A stretch of DNA of 64,000 nucleotides from Zingiber officinale (taxonomy: Eukaryota; Streptophyta; Magnoliopsida; Zingiberales; Zingiberaceae), in NCBI RefSeq assembly GCF_018446385.1, contig NC_055998.1:19647173-19711172 (forward strand), read 5' to 3'. Of the stretch, positions 31,975 through 43,770 are shown piece by piece. The position numbers and the translations under genes are program-made. The notes below the pieces were generated by a model that searched no databases, was not told where the DNA came from, and saw only the letters and a program-made list of their open reading frames with translations. Each line of letters opens with the position of its first letter. Positions within the stretch are counted from its first letter, which is position 1.

Positions 31975-34674
31975 TGTAAAATACCGAAAATAGGCGAATA
32001 TTAATAAGGGAATTTTCCGGAATTTTTGGAAATTTTTCGGGAATTTTTCGGAGCTCGTATGAACGAGTTTACGGAGATAAATACGGGGGCCCAGGAAAGC
32101 CTGTTTAGGCTACCCCATTTAAGTGAGGAAAAGTGTATTTATTTAATTCTTTTTCCTTTCCCTTTTATTTTCCTCATCCGCCGAACTCGTGATTGTTTTC
32201 CTTTCCCCAATCGTCGTTTACTCTCCCTCACTCCCGATTTCCCTGCGACGCCGAAGCCCGAACTGCTGCAACGGTTTCCTCTCCTTCCCCTCGCTCCTCT
32301 GCCTCAAGCCCGAGCCACATTGCCGAGCTCTTTCCCCTCTGTGTCATCTGCCCTAGTCGCCTTGTACGCCACCACAGCCGATGCCGCCGGGGTAGTGTCG
32401 ACCCGCCGTCGCCGACCCCGATCCACTGTCGGTTGAGGGTTTCTGCCACTCCTCCTCAGCCTTACTGTCGGCCCTTCTCCTCTTTCGAGCGTCGGCAACC
32501 GACCAAACTCCTATGCCCTAGACCTGCCGAAGCTCTCCAAGACGGTGCCCTACCTGGTTTGTTTCGGCGCCACCGGGTCAAATCGGATGCCACCACTGAT
32601 CGCCGGAGTGGAAGGGTTATCCGGACTGCAAGGGTGTTCTGCCGAGCCACAACCAGTCTCTGTTGTGCTTGCTGCCACCACCAGAGAAGAGGAAATTAGG
32701 TATAGACTTTTGTACATTTCAACTAGAGATGTGAGTTTGGTTACTATGATGTTCTGTGGTGTTCTTGGTCTCACCTTGATCCGAATGGTAGGGAAGAATT
32801 CGGCAGAGAGGAGGTTCTGTTCCATTCTGTTGAGATCTGTGGATTCGCTTGGTTCCAGCATCAACAGTAGGTTGTTTACTGTGGAAAGTTGCTGTTGTCG
32901 ATCACCACTTCCTCCTTCTTGATCCGGCTGATTTGAGGTAAGGTGTAGAGCATTTTATACATGCTATAGAATATGGTTTTGATTTGATTGTTTAGATGGA
33001 TGATTATGAGTAGATTGAGGTTGTGTATATTGATTAGGGTTTGTCCTAATTTAGGGTTAGAGATTTCATTTAGCTATTTATGAGAATTGTAGCTAAATAA
33101 AAATATACACATTGATCTCACAGGACATTGACGCGAGACGAGTATCTCGACGTCCGGATCTGGATTGATTGGACCATTTCTTTTGGAGGCGGGTACTTTT
33201 GACTTATGTCATTTGATATACATAGTAGTGAATTTAACAAGTTGCATTAATTATGTCCTTTATTTGTTTCGGTTAGTCACTACCCAATATCTGATACATG
33301 ATTGATTGATTGCTTGATTTGCATCCCATGTATACTTTATTTGTTTATACATGCTTATAGGGGTAGTGATATACCATGCTTCACCATGTTCAGGACCTAG
33401 GTTTTTATACCTTCTGTGTACCTTTGATTCGATATGATTCGTTGACCTAGGGTGCACTTTTATATATATATGGATTAGGTCAGGATGTTTTTATGGTATT
33501 TGCCATGCACTATTTGCATGATTGCATGCTGTACGATAGCTCGCTCCATTATTGTTGAGCACATCGCCAGTTACATAGATCTGCACACACCACCACTCAT
33601 GGGTTAGTGGTCGATTCAGGCTGAGTGTGTTGCAGCAGGGACTCTGTTAGGCACCGTTGGTCCGCTCATGGGTAGTGTGACACAACGTGTTATCCGACAG
33701 GGATTCCTCCCGTCATCGTGTACCGGGAGATGAGAGCATTGCGCTCCCCCATTTATGATTTGGGGTAGGAGGATAGGTGTACTCCGACAGCATCCCGTCC
33801 ACTCGGTCACTCATCAGGAGTAGTGACGACAGAGTGCATGGTTGTCACAGCCCTACCCACTCGGCCTCACTATTGTGTGTGAGATGATCGACTGGCGTCA
33901 GGGGTGACCAGGACGCATCATTGGCATCATATGCATGATGCATTTATTGCTTGTGTTTGTGTTTGCTGCATTTATATGCTGCATATTGTTTGGATACCTA
34001 TGTTTGACATGCATACAGGATTCCTATACCACTCGGACTGTTTGACCTTATACTCAGGTCCTGGTTAGTACAGTTTCTCTCCTGTTTATTTCAGATGCAT
34101 ATTTTTATCTTTCTTATATCAGGAGACTGTACGCATGATTAGTGCTAGGTGTTATTTCCCTACCTTGTATATCAATTGTACCTGCTGAGTGTTGGACTCA
34201 CCCCGCCTCCATTGTTGATATTTTCAGGTTGATGCTGTCAGGAGAGAGTTCCAGTTGCTGGTCCCTGCAGATCTCGAGGATATGATTGGTTTTCTTTTGG
34301 GTTCTTTTCTGTTCTAGACTGTTTTGAACTTGTTATGTTTTGGATTATTCTACTTATGGACATTGTATGGATTTTATTATGTCGATGGATTTAGATTTGG
34401 ATTTATTCTACTACATGCCTGCCTGGACGGCAGAAGAGGTGAGTTCATCGAATTTGAGTTTTACGAGTGTAGTGGAGTAGGGTTGATTTCGAGTTAGGGT
34501 ATTATCTTTCTGTTTACTTATATAAACTGCGTGGTGATGACTTATTTTGTTGTTATTATTCCAGCCGCATGTGGCTGAGGTATTTAGTGCTTGTAGAAAA
34601 GTTTCAGATTGTCCACCGTACAGGGGAGATGCTGCCGAAATTTTCTCGGACAGGGACTCCTCTGGGGCGTGACA
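31975..34674 (+). mobile_element. element E: Gypsy-type solo LTR, 2,700 bp, TSD ATTAA
   Basis: Starts TGTAAAATACCG, ends GGGGCGTGACA, with ATTAA at 31970-31974 and 34675-34679. It has no internal region. The start 'AGGGAATTTTCCGGAATTTT' resembles the LTR at 61791, a style known from Gypsy (Tekay/Del-like) elements. The open frames inside (for example 32026-32922, GC-rich) are incidental. The insertion splits integrase, and the coding frame picks up again right after the second ATTAA. Confidence 0.9.
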
Positions 34675-34679
34675 ATTAA

Positions 34680-35077
34680 TATGGCATGTTATGTGCAAAA
34701 TCGAACATTAATCCATAGGTTTCTAGGAAAAACACCTCATGAGTTGTGGTTTGGTAAACCTCCTACAATTAAGCATCTTAGAGTGTTTGGGTGTAAGGTC
34801 TATATTTTAAACACCAAAGATCATTTGGGGAAGTTCTCCGCTAAGGTGGATGAGGGCATTCTTGTAGGCTACTCAAGTCACAGTAAGGCATATCGAATTT
34901 ACAACAAAAGATCAAAATTAGTTGAAGAATCACTAAATGTTGTATCTGAAGAAAATCCTTCTTTGAACTCTACAAGAGCAAATGATGAAGAATTACAATT
35001 TGAATTAGAGAAACTAACACTAAATGAAGTAAATCATCAAGGAGAAGAATACCAAGAGAGTGATGGTGAGAAAAAAT
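34680..35077 (+). pseudogene. element D: integrase C-terminal part
   Basis: The reading resumes at 34681 (MACYVQNRTLIHRFL) with the typical KTPHELWFGKPP and FGCKVYILN motifs and the GYSSHSKAYRIYN motif of the Copia integrase C-terminus. A frameshift near 35060-35080 moves the reading to another frame. Confidence 0.85.
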
Positions 35078-36223
35078 GAACCTTTGCCACTTGAACCCAA
35101 AATTATAACAAATCAAGAATCAAGATCTACTAGAATTCATGTAAATCATCTCTTGGATCAAGTAGTGGGAGACATCACTCAAGGAGTGAGAACTCGATCT
35201 TACTTTAGAAATGAAGGAAGCCAAGTTGCCTTAATATCTCAAATAGAACCAAAAATCATTGATGATGCCTTGTTTGATCCGGAGTGGATCTTAGCAATGC
35301 AAGATGAACTATCTCAATTTGAAAGAAGTCAAGTTTGGGATTTAGTTCCTAGGCCTACCAACAAATCAATTATTGATACAAAATGAATTTTTAGAAACAA
35401 ACTTGATGATAAGGGAATAGTTGTGAGAAACAAAGCTAGATTGGTTGTTAGGGGTTTCAATCAAGTAGAAGGATTAGATTATGATGAAACTTATGCACCC
35501 GTAGCAAGATTGGAGTCTATTAGGATGATGTTGGCCTTTGCCGCCCACAAGAGGTTCAAGTTTTACCAAATGGATGTAAAATCAGCATTTTTAAACGGTG
35601 TTATAAAAGAAGAAGTATATGTTGAGCAACCACTGGGATTTGAGAATTTGGAGTGTCCAAACCATGTATTTAAACTTTAAAATGCCTTATATGGGCTAAA
35701 ACAAGCTCCCCGAGCTTGGTATGAATGATTGTCAATATTTTTAGTATCAAAAGGATTTCATAGAGGGAAAATTGATCCCACATTATTCTTGAAAAATAGT
35801 GGTAATGATATGTTTGTGGCCCAAGTATATGTAGATGACATTATTTGTGGCTCCACAAATAAAGATTTTTTAAATGAATTCATTAGTCACATGGAGAGTG
35901 AGTTTGAAATGAGTTTGGTTGGCGAGTTAATATTTTTTCTAGGGTTACAAATCAAGCAAACAAAAGAGGACATTTACATTCATCAATCAAAATATGTCAA
36001 AGAGCTATTTAAGAAGTTTGGAATGGAAAATGCAAAGGAAATATCTACTCCCATGGCCACTAGTACTAAATTGGATAAAGACATTGAGGGGAAAGAGGTT
36101 GACTCCAAGGTGTATCGTAGTGCTATAGGAAGCCTTCTCTATCTTACGGCTAGTAGACCCGATATACTTTTTGCCGTAGGAATGTGTGCAAGGTATCAAT
36201 CTGTGCCAAGGAGTCACATTTGA
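35060..36223 (+). pseudogene. element D: reverse transcriptase (three in-frame stops)
   Basis: Contains RT landmarks: QDELSQFERSQVWDLVPRP, then NKARLVVRGFNQVEGLDYDETYAPV, the first catalytic Asp in YQMDVKSAFLNG, the YVDD catalytic box (VYVDDIICG, about 35833), and FFLGLQI. In-frame stops: TGA at 35384-35386 (where Trp is expected), TAA at 35678-35680 (Lys expected), and TGA at 35726-35728 (Arg expected). A frameshift near 36200 leads into RNase H. The two TGA stops differ from the expected codons by a transition (G-to-A, C-to-T), as for decay after methylation; the TAA stop is an A-to-T change. Confidence 0.88.
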
Positions 36224-36771
36224 GTGTCGTTAAGCGAATTCTTCGATATCTTAAGGGAACTCAAAATGTTGGTCTTTGGTATCCTAGAACCGAATCTTTT
36301 GACCTAGTGGGCTATACCGATTCCGATTATGTCGGATGCAAATTGGATCGCAAAAGTACTAGCGGTAGTTGTCAATTTCTAGGATCCTCTCTAGTAAGTT
36401 GGTCGAGTAGAAAACAACATTGTGTAGCACTCTCCACAACCGAAGCGGAATACATTGCCATGGGAGAGTGTGTATCACAATTATTGTGGATGACTCATAC
36501 TCTAGAGGACTATAAGCTTACCTACAACAATATTCAAGTTCTTTGTGATAATGTGAGTATGATCAACTTGACCAAAAATCCCATCCATCATTCAAGAACG
36601 AAACATATAGAGGTTAAACATCATTTTATTCGTGATCATGTGACTCGAGGTGACATCATTTTAAATTATGTTGAGTTAAAATCAAACTTAGCCGATATCT
36701 TCACTAAACCTCTTCCCGAAGTCAAATTTAGCTTTCTTAGAAGGGAATTGGGAATGTGTTGTATCGATTAA
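36184..36771 (+). pseudogene. element D: RNase H, pol C-terminus
   Basis: Frame holding the Copia RNase H: VGYTDSDYVGCKLDRKSTS, SWSSRKQHCVALSTTEAEYI, VLCDNVSMINL and the end NLADIFTKPLPE ... RRELGMCCID. The active-site acidic residues (D in YTDSD, E in TEAEY, D in LCDN) are all present. It ends at TAA 36769-36771. Confidence 0.9.
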
Positions 36772-37868
36772 ATCACATCCTACATGATCATTTTATAGGT
36801 AAAGCGTTTTAAGGTCTCTTCACCTTAATTTTGTCTCTCACAAAAATCTAGAATTGTCCTCTTAATATGATTTAGATGGGGGTGAGAGGTTAGATACATT
36901 TATCTTGGTCATAATGCTTGTTATGATGCATTATTTTGGTCAAGAAAAATGACTTTCATATGAAACATTCATTTGTCCAATCATAGGGAAAGCAAGTGTA
37001 CAAATCATGTGCACGTTGCCCTACGATTATGATTGGAAATTTTAAATTTACCATATGTGTAAAACTTATTTTTAAAACCTTGGGTGAAGTTTGTTATTGG
37101 ATGGGAGTTAACACTGAACATTTAGATACGTACTTACTTAAATCATTGAAGTTTTTGACAATCTTCAATTTTGTGTAAGTTTTCGCTAAGAAGAGTCAAA
37201 TCTTATCAAATTTTATTTTTCCTTGATAATATGCGATATGTATAGTGTCTACACAAAATTTCATGATTTTTAGAGTAGTGTACGTTTGTTTGTGCATTTC
37301 CAAAACTTGGATCTGAAAGTTTTTGAAAGTACAGTAATATCAAACCTCCCAATCGATCGGTTGATCAATTGAGAGGCTTGCGTCTCACCACATAGAGCAT
37401 CTGAATCTATCAATGGATCGATTCAGAGTGTTTCAATCGATCAATGGATCGATTGGAATGCGTTTTCGATTTTCCAGAAAGCATTTGGATCGATCAATGG
37501 ATCGATTCAGTGTGTTTGGATCGATCAATGGATCGATTGAGACGCATGTTCAATTTCCACTGAGGCATCGTGAATCGATCGACCGATCGATTCACTTGTT
37601 CTCAATCGATCGGTCGATCGATTGGGAATTTAAAACACATCTTAAAACCCGATTAACCTAGGTTTTCTCTCACTCCACCTCATTTTCTCTCCCGACTCTT
37701 TTCGTGCCCTAGCTCTTAGGCGATTTTCCCGGCGTCTCTCCCGCCTGCATCGACCGTTCTCTCCGGCGGTTTTCTCTGGCGAAGGGCGCTCTTCCACCTT
37801 TCTCCCGCCTCTGCTCCTTCTACGACCTAGGTCGTCCCTTCTTCCTTGTCTCGTTGTCACAGCTCACA
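36772..37868 (+). promoter_or_regulatory. element D: region between pol and the extra ORF, with palindrome array
   Basis: About 570 bases of AT-rich sequence come first. Then 37346-37626 has at least seven palindromic words such as CGATCAATGGATCG and CGATCGACCGATCG, and then a pyrimidine-rich leader (37660-37865, CTCTCACTCCACC, CTCCCGCC) precedes the ATG at 37869. The layout resembles a promoter plus untranslated leader for a separate downstream mRNA. No clear TATA box is seen, so the promoter role is inference. Confidence 0.45.
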
Positions 37869-40800
37869 ATGCCGAACTCAAACCCTAGGTAACTCCTCCA
37901 TTTTTTTCTTCTTCTTCTCTCTATTTTGCTCTTGTCAGTTGATTGTGGCTAATCCTGATTGTTGGAGCAATATCCCTTAGGTCAAGGTTGACCTGGTTGA
38001 CCAAGCTTGAGTCTTGGTCATGGTTTCGATGTTTGTTAATACATGCAGACGACACATGAACAATGCAGGTGCAGTTGTTCATGTGGGGAGATTGTTGGTG
38101 CAAATTCTCCACTGATCGGGGCTTGATCAGTTTGGTTGAAGAAGAGTCAAGTAGGTCAAGATTGACCAGATACTTGACTGGGAAGTCCTAACTGGGATGT
38201 TAGGCAGAGAGAAAATCCTGGTGAGTGAAGCCAGGTGAAAGACCTAGTGAGTGAAGCTAGGCAGTGAGAAAATCCTGGTGAGTGAAGCCAAGTGAAAGTC
38301 CTAGTGAGTGAAGCTAGGCAGTTGGAAGTCCTGGTGAGTGAAGCCAGGTAGATGAGAAGTCCTGGTGAGTGAAGCCAGGCAGATGAGAAGTCCTGGTGAG
38401 TGAAGTCAGGTGAAAGTCCTAGTGAGTGAAGCTAGGCAGTTGGAAGTCCTGGTGAGTGAAGCCAGGCAGAAGAGAAGTCCTGGTGAGTGAAGCCAAGCAT
38501 GGGGGAAAATCCAGATATGTCAAGGTTGACCAGACATCTGGTGAAAGTCCAAGTAGGTCAAGGGATTGATCGGATACTTGACACGAGGAGAAAAGTCCAA
38601 GTGGGTCAAAGGGATTGACCGGACACTTGGTGAACGAGTTCTAGCAGGTTAAGGATGACCGGATGCTAGGTACGATGAACCAACAGGTCATGGTTGACCG
38701 GATGTTGGTTAAGGAGGCTTTAGATTTTATTTTAGGGAGAAATCATGAGCTGGATCGATCAGTCGATCGATTGGTTCATGCCCAATCGATCGGCCGATCG
38801 ATTGGGCGAGTCTTCGTGACAACCTCATCCCAATTGATCAGTGGATCGATTGGGACAAGTATGCGATCGCACAGAACAGCGCTGGATCGATCGGCTGATC
38901 GATCTAGATACCCCAATCGATCAGTGGATCGATTGGGAGCTGCGATTTCGCACGATAAGTCTTGGATCGATCAGCCGATCGATCCAGACAAATTTACCGA
39001 GGGCACAGAGGCGCTTTGGATCGATCAGCCGATCGATCCAAAGCCTCCCTGATCGATTGGGAGCAATCCAATCGATCAGGATCCGACCGTTAGCGTCGAT
39101 AAAAGCTGTAGGCGTTCGATTCCTTCTGTAGAGACTTTACGATTCATCCCCGATCCTATCCAGCAGCTCTCCACACTTCTTCTCCACTCTACCGCCAATT
39201 CTTGAAGAGTTCTTAGAGCAAGGGTTGCTAGTGATCCAAGATCAAGAGGCGGGCAACAACAAGAAGTTAGGGTTAGGGTTTTCACTGCATAACGTGTAAG
39301 CTTTTTCTTGTATTTTTGTTTCCCTTTCCTTTTTCTTGTATTGAGAGTGTTGTAGGGCTTCTCCGCCTTTGGTAGTTACCATAAAGGAGTGTTATTCATA
39401 GTGGAGTGTGTGTGCGTGCGTAGATCCTTGGACTAGTCACCTCTTGTGAGATGGATACCAAGTAAAATCCATTTTTTAGCATTGTATGCTTTTGTTTCTT
39501 TGTATCTCCGCTGCGCATTCTTGAAGAAACAAGCAACGAAGCACACGAGCACGCGACGAGCTATTCACCCCCCCTCTAGCTACTTTTCGGTCCCAACACT
39601 GATGTTTCTTTTGTGCATTTCATTCATGCATCGTGTGAACGACCATTTATTTTCTCTTTGCATTATGTTCCATCGTGTTGCTTCTGTTCTTGTGCATTTT
39701 TTTCCATCCTTCAGAAAGAAACAAAAGGTTAGAGAGTCTGGTGAGGGTTCCTTTCGAATGCAATCACGTCCTAAGCCTCCTACTGATCAGCATTTTCCAA
39801 ATGCTGCCTTGCAGCAGGCCTTTCACTGAAACACTTTCAAGTTGATTCCTCCTCGTTCCATTGATAAAAAATTCTATCACGACTCTTGTTTTGAAGTGTT
39901 TTCCTTAATAGAGCACTATAAACTTTCCTCCATTGTTTATTGTGAAAGCAGTGTCAATCCTAGCCTTGTTTTCGAATTCTATAACAACTTGCATACCTCG
40001 GATGGAATTCTTTATCGCACTCGTGTTGCCAAGCGTAGCTTGGATTTTTCTTATCAGATTCTTCAGGAGTTTTTAGAGTGTCGCCATTCAATGAGTGATT
40101 TCATCTTTTATCCTACCTTGCCTGAGCTCTTACCCCCCCCCCCCATTCGAGCATATCACTATTGCTTCCATGCATTATACCCTTTTTGGTCGTCCTCGTC
40201 CAGATGGTCCACTTGCGCATATCACCACTTTCTCATCTCTTGAGTTATCTGCCCTGGGCAATGCCCTATTTAAAGTCGTTATAAACTGTCTTCTGCCTAT
40301 CGTCTCTCGTGCTTTAGCCCTTCTCAGACCTCCTCACATGTTCTTGTTGTTCGCCATGCAACATCGTCTTGATATAAACATAGCCTTGAATATCTTTCAC
40401 TGCATCATTCATTTCACCAAGCCTGTGCAGCAAACAGTTCATATGCCTTTTGGAAATATCATTACCGATTGGTTGGAGTCCATGGAAGTAAATGTCTCCC
40501 GAGGGAAGCTACAACATATGACAGTTTCGTATTCCCGCATCTCTGCGCAATCTTTCACAAAGACTGGTATGGTGGCTGGACCGTATGGCGTCAGATGGAT
40601 TGACGGACGCGCTCTTGGTGAGGGACCATGAGCTTGACCTCGGGGGGCAGGACATGCGCTGGCTCCAGAGGCTGCTGATCCTTAGGCGGACATTGAGGCA
40701 CTTGGCTCTCCAGATCCTGCTGTCGCTACCCAGATTCAGATGCTTGAGGAGACTGTGGACACTCGTCTTGAGGAACTGTCCATGGCTGTTGCTGAGATGC

Positions 40801-41015
40801 GCACTGAGATTGCCACTCTGCGGACGAGTGTTGAGTCCTTGACCGAGCTGGTGCGCTCATGGATATCAGGTCGCTCTCCTCAGCTCCCTCCTCCGGCAGA
40901 GGATGTGCCCCCTGGTCCTGCTGATTCTTCCAGGAGTCCCGTTGCTCCTACTGATGTTGTTGCTCCTTCTGCTCCTTCTGAGGGCGACATGATTGAGTTT
41001 TATGTTCCATTATGA
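37869..41015 (+). pseudogene. element D: extra ORF after pol, intron-containing, transposon-protein-domain type
   Basis: Exon 1 is 37869-37888 (MPNSNP plus a split codon). A GT-AG intron (37889-39714) joins it in frame to KKQKVRESGEGSF. Solo LTR F sits inside the intron. The main exon has an NTFKLIPPRSIDKKFY start, FYNNLHTSDG, PFGNIITDWLES and other features that I associate with the plant domain 'putative plant transposon protein' found beside LTR elements, and it ends with a coiled-coil-like stretch (MLEETVDTRLEELSMAVAEM) and a Pro-rich tail, stopping at 41013-41015. Damage: an in-frame TGA at 39827-39829, a frameshift at a poly-C run (40131-40144), and another near 40700. The function of this ORF type is unknown. 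Confidence 0.7.
37960..39598 (+). mobile_element. element F: solo LTR in the intron of the extra ORF, TSD CTGAT
   Basis: TGTTGGAGCAATAT at 37960 to GGTCCCAACA at 39598, flanked by CTGAT at 37955-37959 and 39599-39603. It has no internal region. It is a relative of the LTRs of element I: the same GGTCAAGGTTGACCTGG start, and a minisatellite of CCTGGTGAGTGAAGCCAGG units (38216-38500). A palindrome array of CAATCGATCGGCCGATCG type lies at 38750-39080. A second LTR-start-like word preceded by GGGGAGAT lies at 38093. Confidence 0.9.
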
Positions 41016-41204
41016 CATCTAGTGTCGCTTTTTTGTATGGATGTTTGATTGTGTGTCTCTTAGTTTGTAGTGTGCGTCTACGACACCATTTTGTATTTTG
41101 TGTCCATGGTATGACTTGTCGGTTAAACATATGTGTTTTGGAACAACTAATTTTAGTCTATGATATACATAATTTCTCTATGGTGTTTTGGTTTAAGGGG
41201 GAGT
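41016..41204 (+). other. element D: 3' region before the lost LTR start
   Basis: A short non-coding tail after the extra ORF, ending in a polypurine tract (TTTAAGGGGGAG, up to about 41203). A 3' LTR should start here, but the sequence jumps into the RT/RNase H region of another Copia, so the first roughly 170 bases of the 3' LTR of D were lost. Confidence 0.65.
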
Positions 41205-41853
41205 CTAGGATCGATCATGTACGCCATGCTGTATACTCGACCTGATGTCTCATATGCTTTGAGCATGACGAGCAGATACCAGTCAGATCCAGGTGAAAGT
41301 CACTAGATAGCGGTCAAGAATATTCTTAAGTACTTACGAAGGACTAAAGAATATTTTTTGATATATGGAGGCAATGATGAGCTAACTGTAAAGGGTTACA
41401 GTGATGCCAGCTTTCAGACCGATCAGGATGATTACCGATCGCAGTCAGGGTTCGTATTTTGCATTAATGGTGGTGCTGTCAGCTGGAAGAGTTCGAAGCA
41501 GGATACAGTAGCTGATTCTACAACAGAAGCCGAGTATATTGCTGCATCAGAGGTAGTTGATCCGCAAGTTCATCACTGAACTTGGGGTGGTTCCTAGCAT
41601 CGCTGACCCAGTTGAGCTCTATTGTGACAACAATGGAGCTACAGCACAGGCGAAGGAACCTCGCTCACACCAGCAGACCAAGCACATACTACGGCGCATC
41701 CATCTCATTCGAGAGATTATCGATAGAGGAGATGTGAAGATTTGCAGAGTACCTACAGAGGCTAACATCGCAGATCCCTTGACCAAGGCTTTGGCACAAA
41801 AAAAGCATGATGGTCACACTAGGTCATTAGGCCTTAGAGCCTATACTGATTAG
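41205..41853 (+). pseudogene. element G: plus-strand Copia pol remnant (RT end and RNase H)
   Basis: Begins abruptly inside pol: a Copia YAMLYTRPDVSYALSMTSRY block. It continues through AVKNILKYLRRTKEY and YSDASFQTDQDDYRSQSGF to VSWKSSKQDTVADSTTEAEY. A short deletion near 41555 changes frame. Then come VELYCDNNGATAQAKEP, HILRRIHLIREI and the end TEANIADPLTKAL. One in-frame TAG (near 41310) replaces a tryptophan codon. Everything 5' of the RT end is missing. Confidence 0.85.
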
Positions 41854-41863
41854 CACTAGTGCT

Positions 41864-43770
41864 AGTGGGAGATTGTTAGTTAGAGCCCTAGAGCCAATCA
41901 TTTGATGATTGTATGGACTCATTGTATCATATTCTTGTATATTAATAAAGGCATTTGTTTGATTATTATACTTATTTATATTAGTGCCAAATAGACTAAG
42001 TATAATAGCGTCCTTGAGTAGAAGGTTCATACCTATATCAATCGATTAGTTGAATCGATAGTGAGATGATATAGGGAACACTACTCTAAATCATTCCTAG
42101 TCGAGTATTAGCATTCAGGGACAATGTTAATACAATAAGACTAGCATGTAGGTCAGCTCGATGACTTGATCTCACAAGTCATGAATATAGAGATATCAAG
42201 CTGACACATGGGTATGCATTAGAGAATGTATACTGAATGACCCGCCATGAGAAAGTATCATGGATCGTTATATGAGTGTCATATACTTTCTCATGTGGCT
42301 ATTAGTATGACTATTAGTCCTTAGACCTGAAGTCACCATGGATCCCTACATAAGGAGTTATGTACTTTAGTTTCGTCAAACGTCACCCGTAACTGGGTGG
42401 ACTATAAAGGCGATTACTGGGTATATAATGAATTATGTAGAGGGATGTGAGTGATGTAGATGGAATCTATTCCTCCCATATGACGGGAGCGATATCGGTA
42501 TTCTTGATAGAGTGAGACCACTAAGTGCATGGCCATGCCCAAATGAGTCAACATTAGATGTTGAACTCATTTGATCGAGTGAGTCTAACTTGGAGTTCAA
42601 GATTTAGATTGATTAGAGGATGACACGGTCTATACCTCATATTGATCAATCTAGATGTCTAGGATAGAAGGACACTTGTCATTATTTTGTGAGTAGTCAC
42701 AATTGGTAGTCACAAGGTGATGTCGGATCTCGACATTCTTGTAACTTGGGTAGTAATGATGTGTTGCTAGATACCGCTCATTACTTATGCTCCTAAATGG
42801 GTTTAGGGCATTGCCAACGTTACAAGAACCTATAGGGTCACACACTTAGGACAATTAGGTGGAGATTAGGTTCATATGATGAACCAAGAGGATTAGATTC
42901 ATTTGATGAATCAAATTGGATTAAGAGTAATCCTAATTGGGCTAACTTGAGTTCGAATCAAGTTGATTCATGTGTTAAATGAGTCTAATTTAGATTTTGA
43001 CTCATTGAATCAATTTAATTTAATGAATTAGATTCATTATATTAAGTTGGCTCGAATCAAATAGTTGGATTAGATCCACCATGGTAGAGATGGAGTCAAG
43101 TTTGACTTGACTTGAGAAGGAAGACCAAAAGTCAATTTTGACTTGACCTTTTTGCCACCTCATTGGTGAGTTGGCATTAGGTGGACCAATAATGATGTTC
43201 CACATCATCATGGGTGCCACCTCATGGAAGTAACAAAGCCACTCTCTTAATGGTTTCATATTAATTGCAATTAATGCAATTAATGTGATTTTATGGTTTC
43301 ATATTAATTGCAATTAATGCAATTAATGTGAATTTTGAAATGTGGCCGGCCACTTGGTTTTTGGGTGAAAAAAAATTCATTTTTCATTCACTTGTGTGCA
43401 TCTTCCTCCTTCTCCCTCTCAAGCTCTCCCTCTCCCTCTCCCTCTCCTCCCTTGGCCGAACCACATAGGTGCTAGCACACCTTGGTTTTTGGTCATCTCC
43501 ATCTAGTGTGTCCGTGTGGATACATCTAGAGGACCGGCGCTTGACGGTCTTGAGATCCGGCATCATTTGGACGAGCGGGAACGCGAAGGGCATCGCATCA
43601 AGGGTAAACACTTTTTCCTCATAGATCTAAGTAGTAGATCAGTTTTTGAACTCGTACAAGAAATAGTTTTTCGAATTTTTATACGAATCTTTGCACGGAT
43701 CTACGGCTTTGGGTCGTTCGGGGTTTCCGCGACGCGAAAAAGCGATTTTCGCGGCTCGAAGAACCCAACA
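41864..43770 (+). mobile_element. element G: polypurine tract and 3' LTR (41874-43770)
   Basis: The polypurine tract AGTGGGAGAT (41864-41873) directly precedes TGTTAGTTAGAGCC. The LTR ends GAACCCAACA at 43770 (1,897 bp). It contains a 47-bp tandem duplication with TTTCATATTAATTGC (about 43254-43334) and a CCCTCT microsatellite (43424-43452). Its 5' half is gone, so no TSD test is possible. The right flank is the RT of minus-strand element H. Confidence 0.82.

Noticed and set aside
32026..32922. Open frames of 125-168 residues inside solo LTR E
   Set aside because: They overlap on both strands in a GC-rich LTR leader and show no domain.
38093..39598. LTR F starting at 38093 (TGTTGGTGCAAA after GGGGAGAT)
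   Set aside because: No TSD fits that start. Starting at 37960 gives a perfect CTGAT duplication, so 38093 is an internal repeat of the LTR start.
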